Assembly: GCA_017404335.1 (NCBI GenBank)
Contig: JAFRCN010000004.1
Coordinates: 1 to 64,000, forward strand
Source of the DNA: Candidatus Saccharimonadota bacterium
GTDB taxonomy: Bacteria > Patescibacteriota > Saccharimonadia > Saccharimonadales > Saccharimonadaceae
Direction of reading: 5' to 3'
DNA: 64,000 nucleotides
Shown here: piece after piece, positions 52,220-60,512 of the stretch
Layout: every line of letters begins with the position of its first letter
Position numbering within the stretch: the first letter of the stretch is position 1
Notes under the pieces: model-generated
Database searches by the model: none
Told to the model about the DNA's origin: nothing
The model's input: only the letters and a program-made list of their open reading frames with translations
Program-made: the position numbers and the translations under genes

Positions 52220-52248
52220 ATTATATCACACTTATGTTAAAAAGTCAA
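52220..52248 (-). promoter_or_regulatory. Consensus promoter of the 51861-52187 gene
   Basis: On the minus strand TTGACT (52243-52248), a 17-base spacer and TATAAT (52220-52225), then AAGGAGGGG ahead of the start. Confidence 0.85.
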
Positions 52249-52270
52249 GAGTTTCATCCTTTTGGGGGCG

Positions 52271-52294
52271 TGGTATAATGAAATAAACGGAGGT
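52271..52294 (+). promoter_or_regulatory. -10 box and ribosome site of pgi
   Basis: TGG-TATAAT (52271-52279) followed by GGAGGT ahead of the ATG at 52298. The ribosome site excludes the upstream frame start at 52262. Confidence 0.7.
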
Positions 52295-52297
52295 AAT

Positions 52298-53422
52298 ATG
52301 ATAAAACTTAATTTTAGCCCGAAGGTCGATGAAGCTATTTCAAAGCGGATTTTAGACGAAGTTTATCAGGATCCGATGGGAGGCTGGGCGGAGTTACCAG
52401 GAAGAATTAACATGGAAGAACTCGCCGAAATTCGTAAATCTGCGCAGAAAATCCAAAACGAGTCGGAAGTCTTAGTACTAATCGGTATTGGCGGGTCCTA
52501 TCTTGGGCACCGCGCACTAATCGAAGCCCTCCGTCCAAAATCTGAGCTCAAAATTGTTTACGCGGGAAACTCTCTCTCAAAACGAGAATTGGATTTCGCT
52601 CTAGACGAAGTCGGTGAGGCGGATTTTTCGGTCATCGTGATCTCAAAATCTGGTACTACTCTTGAGCCGGCAGTTGCTTTCGAGGCTTTTAAGAAGAAGC
52701 TTGTTGAAAAATATGGCGAGAAAGAGGCCTATTCTAGAATCTACGCAACGACCGACGCGAATTCTGGCGCCCTACATGACGAAACTGTCGCGAATGGCTA
52801 TACTCGGTTTGTTGTTCCGGACAATATCGGCGGGAGGTATTCTGTCTTGACTGCAGTGGGTTTACTTCCTCTTGCGGCGGCGGGAGTTAATATTGAGGAA
52901 TTGCTTGTTGGGGCGGCGGAGGCGATGCGCGAGAACTCTACGGCGGTGTTGTATGGCTTTATGAGGTATGCTTTAGGTAAAAAAGGTTACAACACGGAGG
53001 TATTTGCAAGTTTTGAGCCGGCGACGATGTATTTTAACGAATGGCTGAAGCAGTTATTCGGGGAATCGGAGGGGAAGAATAGGCAAGGGATTTTTCCGGC
53101 TTCAGTGGTTTATTCGACGGATTTACATTCACTTGGGCAATTTATGCAAGATGGGAGGCGAGACTTATTTGAGACGATTATTGATTATCCGACTGACGAA
53201 ATGAATGCGAAAGTCGTAACAGCAGTAGTTAAAGCCCATACCGCCGGTGGAATTCCGGTCCTCTTAATTAAACCTTCGTCGTTTGATGAACGCGGTTTCG
53301 GCGAACTAATTTACTTTTTCGAGCTTTCTTGCGCGATTTCGGCGAAATTATTTGGAGTTAATCCTTTTGACCAGCCGGGGGTCGAGGCGTACAAAAAGGA
53401 ATTGAAAAAACTTCTTTCGTAG
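52298..53422 (+). CDS. pgi: Glucose-6-phosphate isomerase
   Basis: 374 residues. Interconverts glucose-6-phosphate and fructose-6-phosphate. The SIS-type fold shows IGIGGSYLGHRA, the phosphate-binding VISKSGTTLEPA, IGGRYSVLTAVGLLP, and the LHSLGQFMQDGRRDLFET and HTAGGIPV blocks near the active site. At about 375 residues it is shorter than the 450-550 typical of many bacteria, but all core blocks are present. It stands alone with its own promoter. Confidence 0.95.
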   Translation: MIKLNFSPKVDEAISKRILDEVYQDPMGGWAELPGRINMEELAEIRKSAQKIQNESEVLVLIGIGGSYLGHRALIEALRPKSELKIVYAGNSLSKRELDFALDEVGEADFSVIVISKSGTTLEPAVAFEAFKKKLVEKYGEKEAYSRIYATTDANSGALHDETVANGYTRFVVPDNIGGRYSVLTAVGLLPLAAAGVNIEELLVGAAEAMRENSTAVLYGFMRYALGKKGYNTEVFASFEPATMYFNEWLKQLFGESEGKNRQGIFPASVVYSTDLHSLGQFMQDGRRDLFETIIDYPTDEMNAKVVTAVVKAHTAGGIPVLLIKPSSFDERGFGELIYFFELSCAISAKLFGVNPFDQPGVEAYKKELKKLLS

Positions 53423-53500
53423 TGATTGGCTTTGAAATGGCTACATTTCTTCGTAATAGCGTCGTCACTTTTTGTGAAATGTGATATAATAATGAGTGTT

Positions 53501-53576
53501 CAGGGTGTGGCGCAGTTGGTAGCGCGCAGCGTTCGGGACGCTGAGGTCGTCAGTTCAAGTCTGATCACCCTGACCA
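53501..53576 (+). tRNA. tRNA-Pro(CGG)
   Basis: Acceptor CAGGGTG/CACCCTG, anticodon stem CAGCG/CGCTG with loop TTCGGGA giving CGG, T-loop AGTTCAAGTCT and encoded CCA. A TATAAT box at 53485-53490 lies just upstream. Confidence 0.95.
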
Positions 53577-53596
53577 TTTGTTTTGAATTAATAAAT

Positions 53597-53673
53597 CTGG
53601 GATTGGCGCAGTTCGGTAGCGCGCACGCATGGGGTGCGTGAGGTCAGGAGTTCAAATCTCCTATCCCAGACCA
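53597..53673 (+). tRNA. tRNA-Pro(GGG)
   Basis: Acceptor CTGGGAT/ATCCCAG, anticodon stem CACGC/GCGTG with loop ATGGGGT giving GGG, T-loop AGTTCAAATCT and encoded CCA. With the TGG and CGG genes, all three usual proline anticodons occur in this window. Confidence 0.93.
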
Positions 53674-53736
53674 TTTTTTAGACCGAAAATTTTAAAAACG
53701 CTTGCTATTATTGTTCGATGCGTGTTATAATAGAGA

Positions 53737-53869
53737 GGCAAACATCTAGTAATGGTTATGAGCCGATTAAAGTATAACGGTCTAACAAAGAAATGGCACC
53801 ATGAGGTGTCCATTGTTGGACCGTTTAGGCTGATTATTGGATGTTTGCACCCTCGCGGTGCCATTTTTT
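53737..53869 (+). ncRNA. Rod-shaped structured RNA with own promoter and terminator
   Basis: TGT-TATAAT (53723-53731) predicts a start near 53737. The ends close by GCAAACATC (53738-53746) pairing with GATGTTTGC (53840-53848). Further inward AAT/ATT, AGCC/GGCT, TAAA/TTTA, CGGTC/GACCG, AACAA/TTGTT and CACC/GGTG can stack into one rod with bulges and a loop ATGA near 53801. GCACC-CTCGC-GGTGC followed by CATTTTTT (53847-53869) is an intrinsic terminator. The rod with an internal bubble recalls 6S RNA, but no class is assigned. It lacks SRP, tmRNA and RNase P signatures. Confidence 0.65.
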
Positions 53870-53914
53870 ATCACAAATCGCATGCTTTTCAAAAAACCAA
53901 CTAAATGGCACCGC
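53855..53914 (+). promoter_or_regulatory. 12-bp inverted repeat linking the RNA terminator to the FISUMP leader
   Basis: GCGGTGCCATTT (53855-53866) is the exact complement of AAATGGCACCGC (53903-53914), and AAATGGCACC also occurs at 53791-53800 inside the RNA. The terminator arm thus has two alternative partners, one of them in the leader of the gene starting at 53942. This would allow switching between termination and read-through, or base-pairing in trans. Confidence 0.6.
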
Positions 53915-53941
53915 CCGAATAAAACTAAAAGGGAAGGTATT

Positions 53942-55588
53942 ATGATTAGAAGATGGGGCTTGTTTGGGGGCATTGCGCTAATAAGTGTTTTCGTGGGCGG
54001 ATGTTTGAATATAGGAGCGTTTGCGAATAATTTGACTTATCAAACACGGGTGCCGGTAGAATTTACTTTTAATGATACATTGAATTTAACAGTTTCAGGG
54101 GATTTGGTGATACCGGAGCTTTTTCCAGGGATATTCATGGATAGTAACGTGATTACGGTAACGGTTAATACGAACAACGATTATGGATATACTCTCTCGG
54201 CGACGGTGGGGGATACATCTAATCCTTCGAGGGAGATAAGACATTCAGGCTATGCGATTTTGGGCGACCCGATTTTTAGTAATCTTGCGATAGGAGCGAA
54301 TCTGACGCGGGAGGTTTTTTCTAGTAATAGTAGTTACGACAATTATTGGGGTTTTTCGACAAACAAAGTCGGGTCGGCATATAGCGGGAAGTATAATGGG
54401 TTGCCGCTTTATAATGATTTAGCGGCAGAGTCGGTGGTTCTGGATTCTTCGGGTTATATGCCGAGTGGGGGGAGTTCGACGACGGATTTTTGGATTGGGG
54501 CGAAAGCGTCGGCGAATAAGGAAGCCGGGGTTTATACGAATGTGATAAACTTTATTGCGGTGGGGGGAGTAGCACCGATAGGTTTAGAAGATGCTTACGC
54601 GGCGGCGGGAAAAACGAAGATAAGCGTAAACGGTAAAAGATATTACAGAATGCAAGATATGAATAGTGGTATTTGCGCAGTGGTGGAGCTTTTGGATTCT
54701 TCGATTCAAGCGGTAGATATTAGAGATAACAAAGTTTATTGGATTACGAAACTGCGTGATGGAAAATGTTGGATGACGCAGAACCTGGATTTAGATTTAG
54801 ACAGTTCGGTTACTTATACGCATGCGGATACGGATTTGGGCTGGGGCTCAGATACGGCGACGACGAGTTGGACGCCGGCGAACGCGACGATAAAGTTAAA
54901 TGCGGATGGAAAGACTTTTTCTAGTCTTGGTACTACGGATGCCGATAATAATGTTCCCAAATCACTTGATGTAGGAGACTACTACTATGCGGGTTTTGAT
55001 GGAACGAATCTTCTCCCTTCAGTAACAACGAATTATCTAACTATTGCTAAAGATTCTAATGGTGACGTAATTAATAGTAATAACAACAGGGTTTACTTTT
55101 CGATCGACCCGAATAGGGTGAACGGTGGAACGCATGAACATCTCGGGAACTACTATAACTGGTCGGCAGCGGTAGCTAGTAATGATACGAGTGGGTATAC
55201 GAGTAGTACGTATGATAATATAGACAACAACCCGCAGAATTCAATTTGTCCGGCGGGGTGGAGATTACCTACGATTTCACTTGAAGGTCCAAGTTATACT
55301 GAAGTTGAAACGAAAAATGAGCTTGCGAGATTAGTTTATCTTTATAATGGGGATAGCTATGAAATAAATTCGTCGGCTAAACTGGAGCCGTCGCCATTGT
55401 TCTTTGCTCGTGGGGGCTACGTAGAGCGAGATCGGTTGCGCTTCACTGGTAATTATGGCTATTATTGGTCCAGTACCGTTTCTGATAGCTCCAATGCTGC
55501 ACTTTTGTACTTCAGCAACACGGTTGTCCGGCCATCAATTAATGGCGATCGCTACTTCGGTCGGTCCGTTCGTTGTGTGGCGCGGTAA
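53942..55588 (+). CDS. FISUMP-domain surface protein
   Basis: 548 residues. A signal peptide (about 1-29) ends near FANN; a VGGC within it might alternatively act as a lipobox. A beta-rich domain follows (about 30-215). Then comes the FISUMP domain: GKCWMTQNLDLDLD, HLGNYYNWSAA, SICPAGWRLPT and the ending YYWSST...GRSVRCVAR. The C-terminal 65 residues change to a different codon style around base 55390, and the WSST...RCV tail aligns with the DGR-diversified tail of the first gene. Its DNA does not match the template repeat in this window, so if it is diversified a different template is needed. A GGGAAGG site precedes the ATG. Confidence 0.85.
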   Translation: MIRRWGLFGGIALISVFVGGCLNIGAFANNLTYQTRVPVEFTFNDTLNLTVSGDLVIPELFPGIFMDSNVITVTVNTNNDYGYTLSATVGDTSNPSREIRHSGYAILGDPIFSNLAIGANLTREVFSSNSSYDNYWGFSTNKVGSAYSGKYNGLPLYNDLAAESVVLDSSGYMPSGGSSTTDFWIGAKASANKEAGVYTNVINFIAVGGVAPIGLEDAYAAAGKTKISVNGKRYYRMQDMNSGICAVVELLDSSIQAVDIRDNKVYWITKLRDGKCWMTQNLDLDLDSSVTYTHADTDLGWGSDTATTSWTPANATIKLNADGKTFSSLGTTDADNNVPKSLDVGDYYYAGFDGTNLLPSVTTNYLTIAKDSNGDVINSNNNRVYFSIDPNRVNGGTHEHLGNYYNWSAAVASNDTSGYTSSTYDNIDNNPQNSICPAGWRLPTISLEGPSYTEVETKNELARLVYLYNGDSYEINSSAKLEPSPLFFARGGYVERDRLRFTGNYGYYWSSTVSDSSNAALLYFSNTVVRPSINGDRYFGRSVRCVAR

Positions 55589-55594
55589 GCTGGA

Positions 55595-57229
55595 CTATTT
55601 TAGGAGGCTGGGGGAGTAGGGCTCGGGAGCGTCGAGACCGAGGAGGAAGAGGATGGTCGAGGCGAGGTTCTTGAGGCCGGGGTTTTCGACATTATTAAGG
55701 GTATATTTAGCGCGATTACTAGTCTTGTCGTAGATAATTAGAGGGACTTTGTTAAGAGTATGGGAAGTTTTTTTCGCACCGTTTTCGTCGAGGAGCTCTT
55801 CGGCGTTGCCGTGGTCGGCGACGACGATAAGGATGCCCTTTCGCTTGCGAACTTCGGTGGCGAGGCGAGCGAGCTCGAGGTCGATGGTTTCCATCGCGAT
55901 AATTGTCGCTTCCATGTTCGCGGTATGGCCGACCATGTCGCCACCGGGGAAATTCAGGCGGATAAATTGATAATTGTCGAGATTTTCGATAACTTTATCG
56001 GTGATTTCGGCGGTCTTCATCCAAGGGCGAGTATCGAGCGGGACGGTGTCGGAAGGAATTTCGATGAAATCTTCTTTATCGGCCTTTTCGTAGCTGTTGC
56101 CGTTGAAATAATAAGTAATATGACCGAATTTGACGGTTTCGGAAATCGCGAGTTGACTGACGCCGTTTTCGCCGAGGACTTTGTTTAAAGGTTTCTCGAT
56201 ATTAATTGGCTCGACGAGGCGATGTTCGGGGACGTGGGTGTCAGAGTTATATTCGGTCATGCCGGCGAAGTAGACGTCATTCGGGGAATAATTGCCACGA
56301 TTAAAATACGGGAAATCGTAGTAGGTAAAGGCCTGGGCGATTTCGATTGCACGGTCGGCGCGAAAGTCGAAATAGATAAGGGCGTCGCCTTTTTCGACTT
56401 TACCGACGGGGGTGTCTTTATCGTCGACGACAACGAAAGCAGGGAGGTATTGGTCTTGAACTTCAGGGTTAATCCGGCGGAGGATTTGGATGGCTTCTTC
56501 GGGCGTTTTGAAATAATAGTCGGCTTTGCCGTTGACCATCATGTCCCAACCACGGGCGACGATTTCCCAGTTTGACTCGTAACGGTCGGCGACGGTTACC
56601 ATACGACCGCCACCGGAGGCGATTTTAATGTCGGCGCCAGGGAAATCTTTGGCAAAAATCTCAAATTCTTTAATGTATTTTGGCTCGGACTGAGGTGGGA
56701 CATCGCGACCGTCGAAAACGGCGTGGACGCGAATTTTACGGACGCCTTCGGAGTAGGCTCTTTCGATCAGACGTTTGAGGTGGTCGAGGTGACTATGAAC
56801 ACCACCGTCGGAAAAGATACCGGCGAAATGCAGAGTGCGAGGACTGATGTCTTTATTATACCATATATCAGTAGAATTGTCAACTCCAACAGAGGTGGAA
56901 GTGAGGCGATTGATGATATCGTGCCAAGCCTTCGACTCAAATATTTCGCCAGTTCTGAGGGCTTCGTCGATACGGGCGATACCTTGCTTAATAGCGCGAC
57001 CGGCACCCATGGTGTTGTGACCGACTTCGGAATTTCCCATAACGCCCGGAAGTAACCCGACGGCTTCGCCGGAAGCTTCGAGAGCGATATGCAGACAGTC
57101 GCGAGTAGCATTACCGAGGAAAGGGGTGCGCGCTTTAGAAACGGCATTGCCGGGCGAGTCGGGCGCGAGACCGACTCCGTCTAAGATTGCGAGCACTACA
57201 GGCCCATCATACTGCAGCTTTTCATTCAT
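55595..57229 (-). CDS. gpmI: 2,3-bisphosphoglycerate-independent phosphoglycerate mutase
   Basis: 544 residues. Interconverts 3- and 2-phosphoglycerate using two metal ions. The alkaline-phosphatase-type core shows ILDGVGLAP at the N-terminus, the catalytic serine in GNSEVGH, FDGRDVPPQS, FDFRADR and VADHGNAEEL near the C-terminus. The second ATG (57229) is preferred over 57235 because it lies six bases after the -10 box. It converges on the FISUMP gene with six bases between the stops. Confidence 0.96.
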   Translation of the reverse strand: MNEKLQYDGPVVLAILDGVGLAPDSPGNAVSKARTPFLGNATRDCLHIALEASGEAVGLLPGVMGNSEVGHNTMGAGRAIKQGIARIDEALRTGEIFESKAWHDIINRLTSTSVGVDNSTDIWYNKDISPRTLHFAGIFSDGGVHSHLDHLKRLIERAYSEGVRKIRVHAVFDGRDVPPQSEPKYIKEFEIFAKDFPGADIKIASGGGRMVTVADRYESNWEIVARGWDMMVNGKADYYFKTPEEAIQILRRINPEVQDQYLPAFVVVDDKDTPVGKVEKGDALIYFDFRADRAIEIAQAFTYYDFPYFNRGNYSPNDVYFAGMTEYNSDTHVPEHRLVEPINIEKPLNKVLGENGVSQLAISETVKFGHITYYFNGNSYEKADKEDFIEIPSDTVPLDTRPWMKTAEITDKVIENLDNYQFIRLNFPGGDMVGHTANMEATIIAMETIDLELARLATEVRKRKGILIVVADHGNAEELLDENGAKKTSHTLNKVPLIIYDKTSNRAKYTLNNVENPGLKNLASTILFLLGLDAPEPYSPSLLK

Positions 57230-57235
57230 AAGCAT

Positions 57236-57244
57236 ATTGTAGCA
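57236..57244 (-). promoter_or_regulatory. Leaderless promoter of gpmI
   Basis: On the minus strand TGC-TACAAT ends six bases before the ATG at 57229; an ATG at 57235 abuts the box. Confidence 0.7.
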
Positions 57245-57315
57245 TGAAATTGACGGGCAGACAAGGGTAGTTTTTTTGAAATGAGTGTGATAGAATGTTG
57301 AAAAAGGATTAAATT

Positions 57316-58143
57316 ATGATTACGAAAGCTATCATCCCGGTTGCGGGTTGGGGGACGAGGCGTCTCCCAATTACTAAAATTATTGAAAAATCGATGCTTC
57401 CAGTTGGAAATCGGCCACTCGTCGACTATTCGGTTCAGGAGCTCATCGAGGCTGGCGTAAAAGACATTTATATGGTGATTTCCAATGTCGAACCTTGCCA
57501 GGTTCAAGAATTCTATAAGGATAATTTGGCGCTTAATCAATATTTAATTGATCGTGGCAAAGAAGACAGGTTGAAGCTCGCCAAGACTCTTCCCGACGAC
57601 GTAACGATTCACTATACTGTGCAAGACCCTGCTGGGAAATATGGGACTGCGGTCCCGATTGCGATGGTAGTCGAGGAATATAAAATCGACGAACCGGTTC
57701 TTGTTTTTATGGGTGATGATTTTATTTGGAACCCAGGTGGGCAGTCGGCAGCGGAAGCCCTGATTAAAGCTTCCGGTGAAAACGGCGACTCGGCGATTCT
57801 TGGCGTTGAAATTGAAAAGGACAAAGTCGAAAAATATGGCGTCCTTTCAGAAAAAGACGGCCATTTAGTTGGTGTGGTTGAAAAACCAACCCCTGAGGAA
57901 GCACCTTCGAATCTAATTAACGTCTCTAAATATATTATGTCGCCGGAGCTTCTTAGGAGAATTGTTAAATACGTCAATGAGCATGATTTTGGTCCGCTAG
58001 ACCAAGAGTATATGGTCACTGACCCGATTGATGACTTCATTAAAAATGGTGGAATTATCAAGGTCGCCCCGACGAATGGCGAGTACCTCGACGGCGGCTC
58101 AGTCGAGGGTTGGCTCCATGCGAATAATGTAGTTTGCGGTTAA
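57316..58143 (+). CDS. galU: UTP-glucose-1-phosphate uridylyltransferase
   Basis: 275 residues. Makes UDP-glucose for surface polysaccharides. Nucleotidyltransferase motifs are visible: PVAGWGTRRLPITKIIEKSMLPVGNRPLVDYSVQE at the N-terminus, FMGDDFIWN, GVVEKPTPEEAPSNLINVSKYI and the C-terminal YLDGGSVEGWLHAN. A TGA-TAGAAT box and an AAAGGA ribosome site lie upstream. Its stop overlaps the end of the convergent ligase gene by four bases. Confidence 0.95.
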   Translation: MITKAIIPVAGWGTRRLPITKIIEKSMLPVGNRPLVDYSVQELIEAGVKDIYMVISNVEPCQVQEFYKDNLALNQYLIDRGKEDRLKLAKTLPDDVTIHYTVQDPAGKYGTAVPIAMVVEEYKIDEPVLVFMGDDFIWNPGGQSAAEALIKASGENGDSAILGVEIEKDKVEKYGVLSEKDGHLVGVVEKPTPEEAPSNLINVSKYIMSPELLRRIVKYVNEHDFGPLDQEYMVTDPIDDFIKNGGIIKVAPTNGEYLDGGSVEGWLHANNVVCG

Positions 58144-59843
58144 AGTTCTCGCGCCATTTTTTCGAGTTTACGGAAGTCTGTTTTGTTCGCTCGCGTAACC
58201 GGAAGGTCATCAAGGAAGATGACCTTTCTTGGTATTTCATATGACTTTAAGACCATCCGACGTTTACCGAGATAAAATGGTTCGGTTGCCTGTTTCGCGA
58301 TGGCGCGGCGAGTCTCGTTATTTTTAGGTATTCCTTCGTTTAGAACGACGAAAGCATACGAAGCTAGTTTGAGTTTTTTGTCCGGGCCTTTGACGACGTA
58401 GCATTTTTTAACCATATCGGATTTTGAAACCGCAGTACGAACAACTTCATAATAAATTTTAGCTGGAAGATTATTGATAAAGAAGGTAGCTCGGCCAACT
58501 AGAGTAACGTAACCCGTTTCCGAAACGTAGGCGAGATCGCCGGTTTTAGCAAATCTTTTACCTTTTACGGTGATGATTTTTTCTTCATTGAGCTCGGGGC
58601 GATTGTAGTAGCGATTTAAGAGATGTTTACCAGTAGCGCAGAGAAGCCCAGTTTTGCCAAACCCTAATTCTTCGCCGGTTTCTGGGTCAACTACCATAAC
58701 ATGAACTCCTGCCGGGATGCGCCCGACTGAATCGGGATTATAAGCGACATTGCCTACGGCGGTCGAAATAAGCCCGAGGGCTTCACCGGTACCGTAACCG
58801 TTGCTAATTTTAACATGATTTAGCCCGCGAGATTTAAAAAACTCTAACGCCGAAAGCGAGGCGGATTTCTCGAGTCTTTCCCCACCCGAAGCAAACATTT
58901 TTAAATTAGAGATGTCGGTATCTTCTTTCAAAGATGGCATTGCCTCAAGTAACTGCGGGATTCCGAAAATCGTATTTGGACTTTTGCCAATATAATAATC
59001 TAGGTTATTATCATTTATATCTGGAGTCAAAATCACTTCTCCTCCTCCGCATATCGGTGCCAAAACCGACACTACAAACCCATAGGGGCAATCGAATTTC
59101 ACATAACTCATCCAAGTGTGGAGCTCTTTGTCCCACATTTTTACGTTACTAGCAACTTTTGAATAAATTGCCGAAGCAATTAAATTTTTGTTCGTGAAGA
59201 CCATTGGCTTTGGACCGGAAGTTGAACCAGAGGTAAAAGAAATTAAAGCTTCGTTGTTGGCTCCGAAAATAGTTTTAGGAACTCTTCCTTTGTATCTTTC
59301 GGCAATTTTACGGATATTCTGCTTTCCAAGCCAAATCGAGTCGAGTGCTGACATTTCGATAACCTCAGTCTGTGTTTCGTCTGGGTCGCCAGCGTCAATA
59401 ATTGCGCCGTCTAAATTTAAGACATGTTTTAGTGATTTCGCGTCGCGCTTTAGCTCTTTTATACGTTTATCACTATACTTATAAGTAATAGCAAGCGAAC
59501 AATTAAATTCGTTTAAATAAAACACTATTGTGTCGCGTGCGGTTTTTTCGTCGAGAAAGGAAACAATCGCACCAATTCGGTTGGCGGCGAGAAAAATCAA
59601 AATATTTTCATACATTGAACGTCCAGTTAAGACAAGAATGATATCGCCTTTTTTAACTCCAAGTTCTAAAAAAGCTTTTGCAAGCACCTTTTGATCGGAT
59701 TTTAATTCGCGACGGGTGAAGTCAAATTCCTTTTGATTGACGACGACGTCATTCCAATGACGGAAACTTGAAAGGTTAAATAAAGTTGATATACTAACGG
59801 GCGGGACAAAAGGGTCACGTTTTTGGTTTTTAATTTTTAACAT
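58140..59843 (-). CDS. AMP-forming acyl/aryl-adenylate ligase
   Basis: 567 residues of the ANL superfamily (acyl-CoA synthetases, adenylation domains). Motifs run in order: SFTSGSTSGPKPMVFTN (ATP phosphate loop), SNGYGTGEALG, KTGDLAYVSETGY with the ribose-binding Asp, and the C-terminal PVTRANKTDFRKLEKM with the probable catalytic Lys. Substrate cannot be read from sequence; fatty acid activation or attachment to a carrier are both possible. The start at 59843 is fixed by a GGAGG site five bases upstream; the frame extends farther but only into the promoter. Confidence 0.88.
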   Translation of the reverse strand: MLKIKNQKRDPFVPPVSISTLFNLSSFRHWNDVVVNQKEFDFTRRELKSDQKVLAKAFLELGVKKGDIILVLTGRSMYENILIFLAANRIGAIVSFLDEKTARDTIVFYLNEFNCSLAITYKYSDKRIKELKRDAKSLKHVLNLDGAIIDAGDPDETQTEVIEMSALDSIWLGKQNIRKIAERYKGRVPKTIFGANNEALISFTSGSTSGPKPMVFTNKNLIASAIYSKVASNVKMWDKELHTWMSYVKFDCPYGFVVSVLAPICGGGEVILTPDINDNNLDYYIGKSPNTIFGIPQLLEAMPSLKEDTDISNLKMFASGGERLEKSASLSALEFFKSRGLNHVKISNGYGTGEALGLISTAVGNVAYNPDSVGRIPAGVHVMVVDPETGEELGFGKTGLLCATGKHLLNRYYNRPELNEEKIITVKGKRFAKTGDLAYVSETGYVTLVGRATFFINNLPAKIYYEVVRTAVSKSDMVKKCYVVKGPDKKLKLASYAFVVLNEGIPKNNETRRAIAKQATEPFYLGKRRMVLKSYEIPRKVIFLDDLPVTRANKTDFRKLEKMAREL

Positions 59844-59908
59844 GGTACCTCCTTGTAATAATTTTAACATATTTGTGGTACAATGGTAAGCATAAGGAGA
59901 AATAATAA

Positions 59909-60463
59909 ATGGAACCAAATCAAAATGTAATGGGGGATAATGGCTTAAATGTAGTTTCGGCTACGGAACAAAGTCCAGTCGAGAAGAAAAAAAGTGGAAA
60001 CGGGATGCTGATCGGTATGATTGTAGCTATGGTTGTTGCTGTCGGTGGAATTGGGTTCGGAGTTTGGGCGATGATGGACGGAAATAGCCAGAAGGAGCAG
60101 CTAAACCAACAAATAAGCGCTTTAAAACAGCAAAAAGACGCTTTGGAGAAGCAGGTAGAGGAATTAAACGAGAAGATTAACAAAGAAGAAGACGAGAGCA
60201 ATTTTGTTAGCGAGATAGTAGCGCCGGAATGGGGTGAGGCGGAAGCGGTAATCGAGAATGGCGTGTTTACGATTACGAACGCGGACGGAGAGTTTTATCT
60301 CCAGCTCGATGATTATGTGATCGAAGAAATTTTGTCGTGTGATTCTGGGACGGAAGAAGCGCCACTCCCAATGACGTGCGTCGTTAAAACTGCGAATGGT
60401 GAAGCCAAGATTAGATATGATTATGATGAGCGGTCTTTGGAATATACCGAGGCGGCAAATTAG
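59909..60463 (+). CDS. Small membrane protein with coiled coil
   Basis: 184 residues: cytoplasmic tail, one membrane helix (about 32-56), a coiled coil (about 62-95, KEQLNQQISALKQQKDALEKQ), and an exterior beta domain with two cysteines (LSCDSG and MTCVVK). AAGGAG precedes the ATG by eight bases. The plan resembles the small proteins of the secretion blocks, but no sequence family is recognised. It is divergent from the ligase gene. Confidence 0.75.
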   Translation: MEPNQNVMGDNGLNVVSATEQSPVEKKKSGNGMLIGMIVAMVVAVGGIGFGVWAMMDGNSQKEQLNQQISALKQQKDALEKQVEELNEKINKEEDESNFVSEIVAPEWGEAEAVIENGVFTITNADGEFYLQLDDYVIEEILSCDSGTEEAPLPMTCVVKTANGEAKIRYDYDERSLEYTEAAN

Positions 60464-60465
60464 AA

Positions 60466-60503
60466 TTAGCACTCTTGACTGACGAGTGCTAATTTGCTAC
60501 AAT
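60466..60503 (+). promoter_or_regulatory. CIRCE operator and promoter of clpC
   Basis: TTAGCACTC-N9-GAGTGCTAA (60466-60492) is a perfect CIRCE element, the binding site of the heat-shock repressor HrcA. The spacer contains the -35 TTGACT (60475-60480), which pairs with TGC-TACAAT (60498-60503) at 17 bases. HrcA binding would therefore directly block the promoter. Confidence 0.95.
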
Positions 60504-60512
60504 GGGGGTATT

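Noticed and set aside
53791-53914. T-box-like TGGCACCGCG sequences
   Set aside because: The best match is on the strand opposite to the promoter and terminator, and no specifier stem or downstream synthetase or amino acid gene is present.
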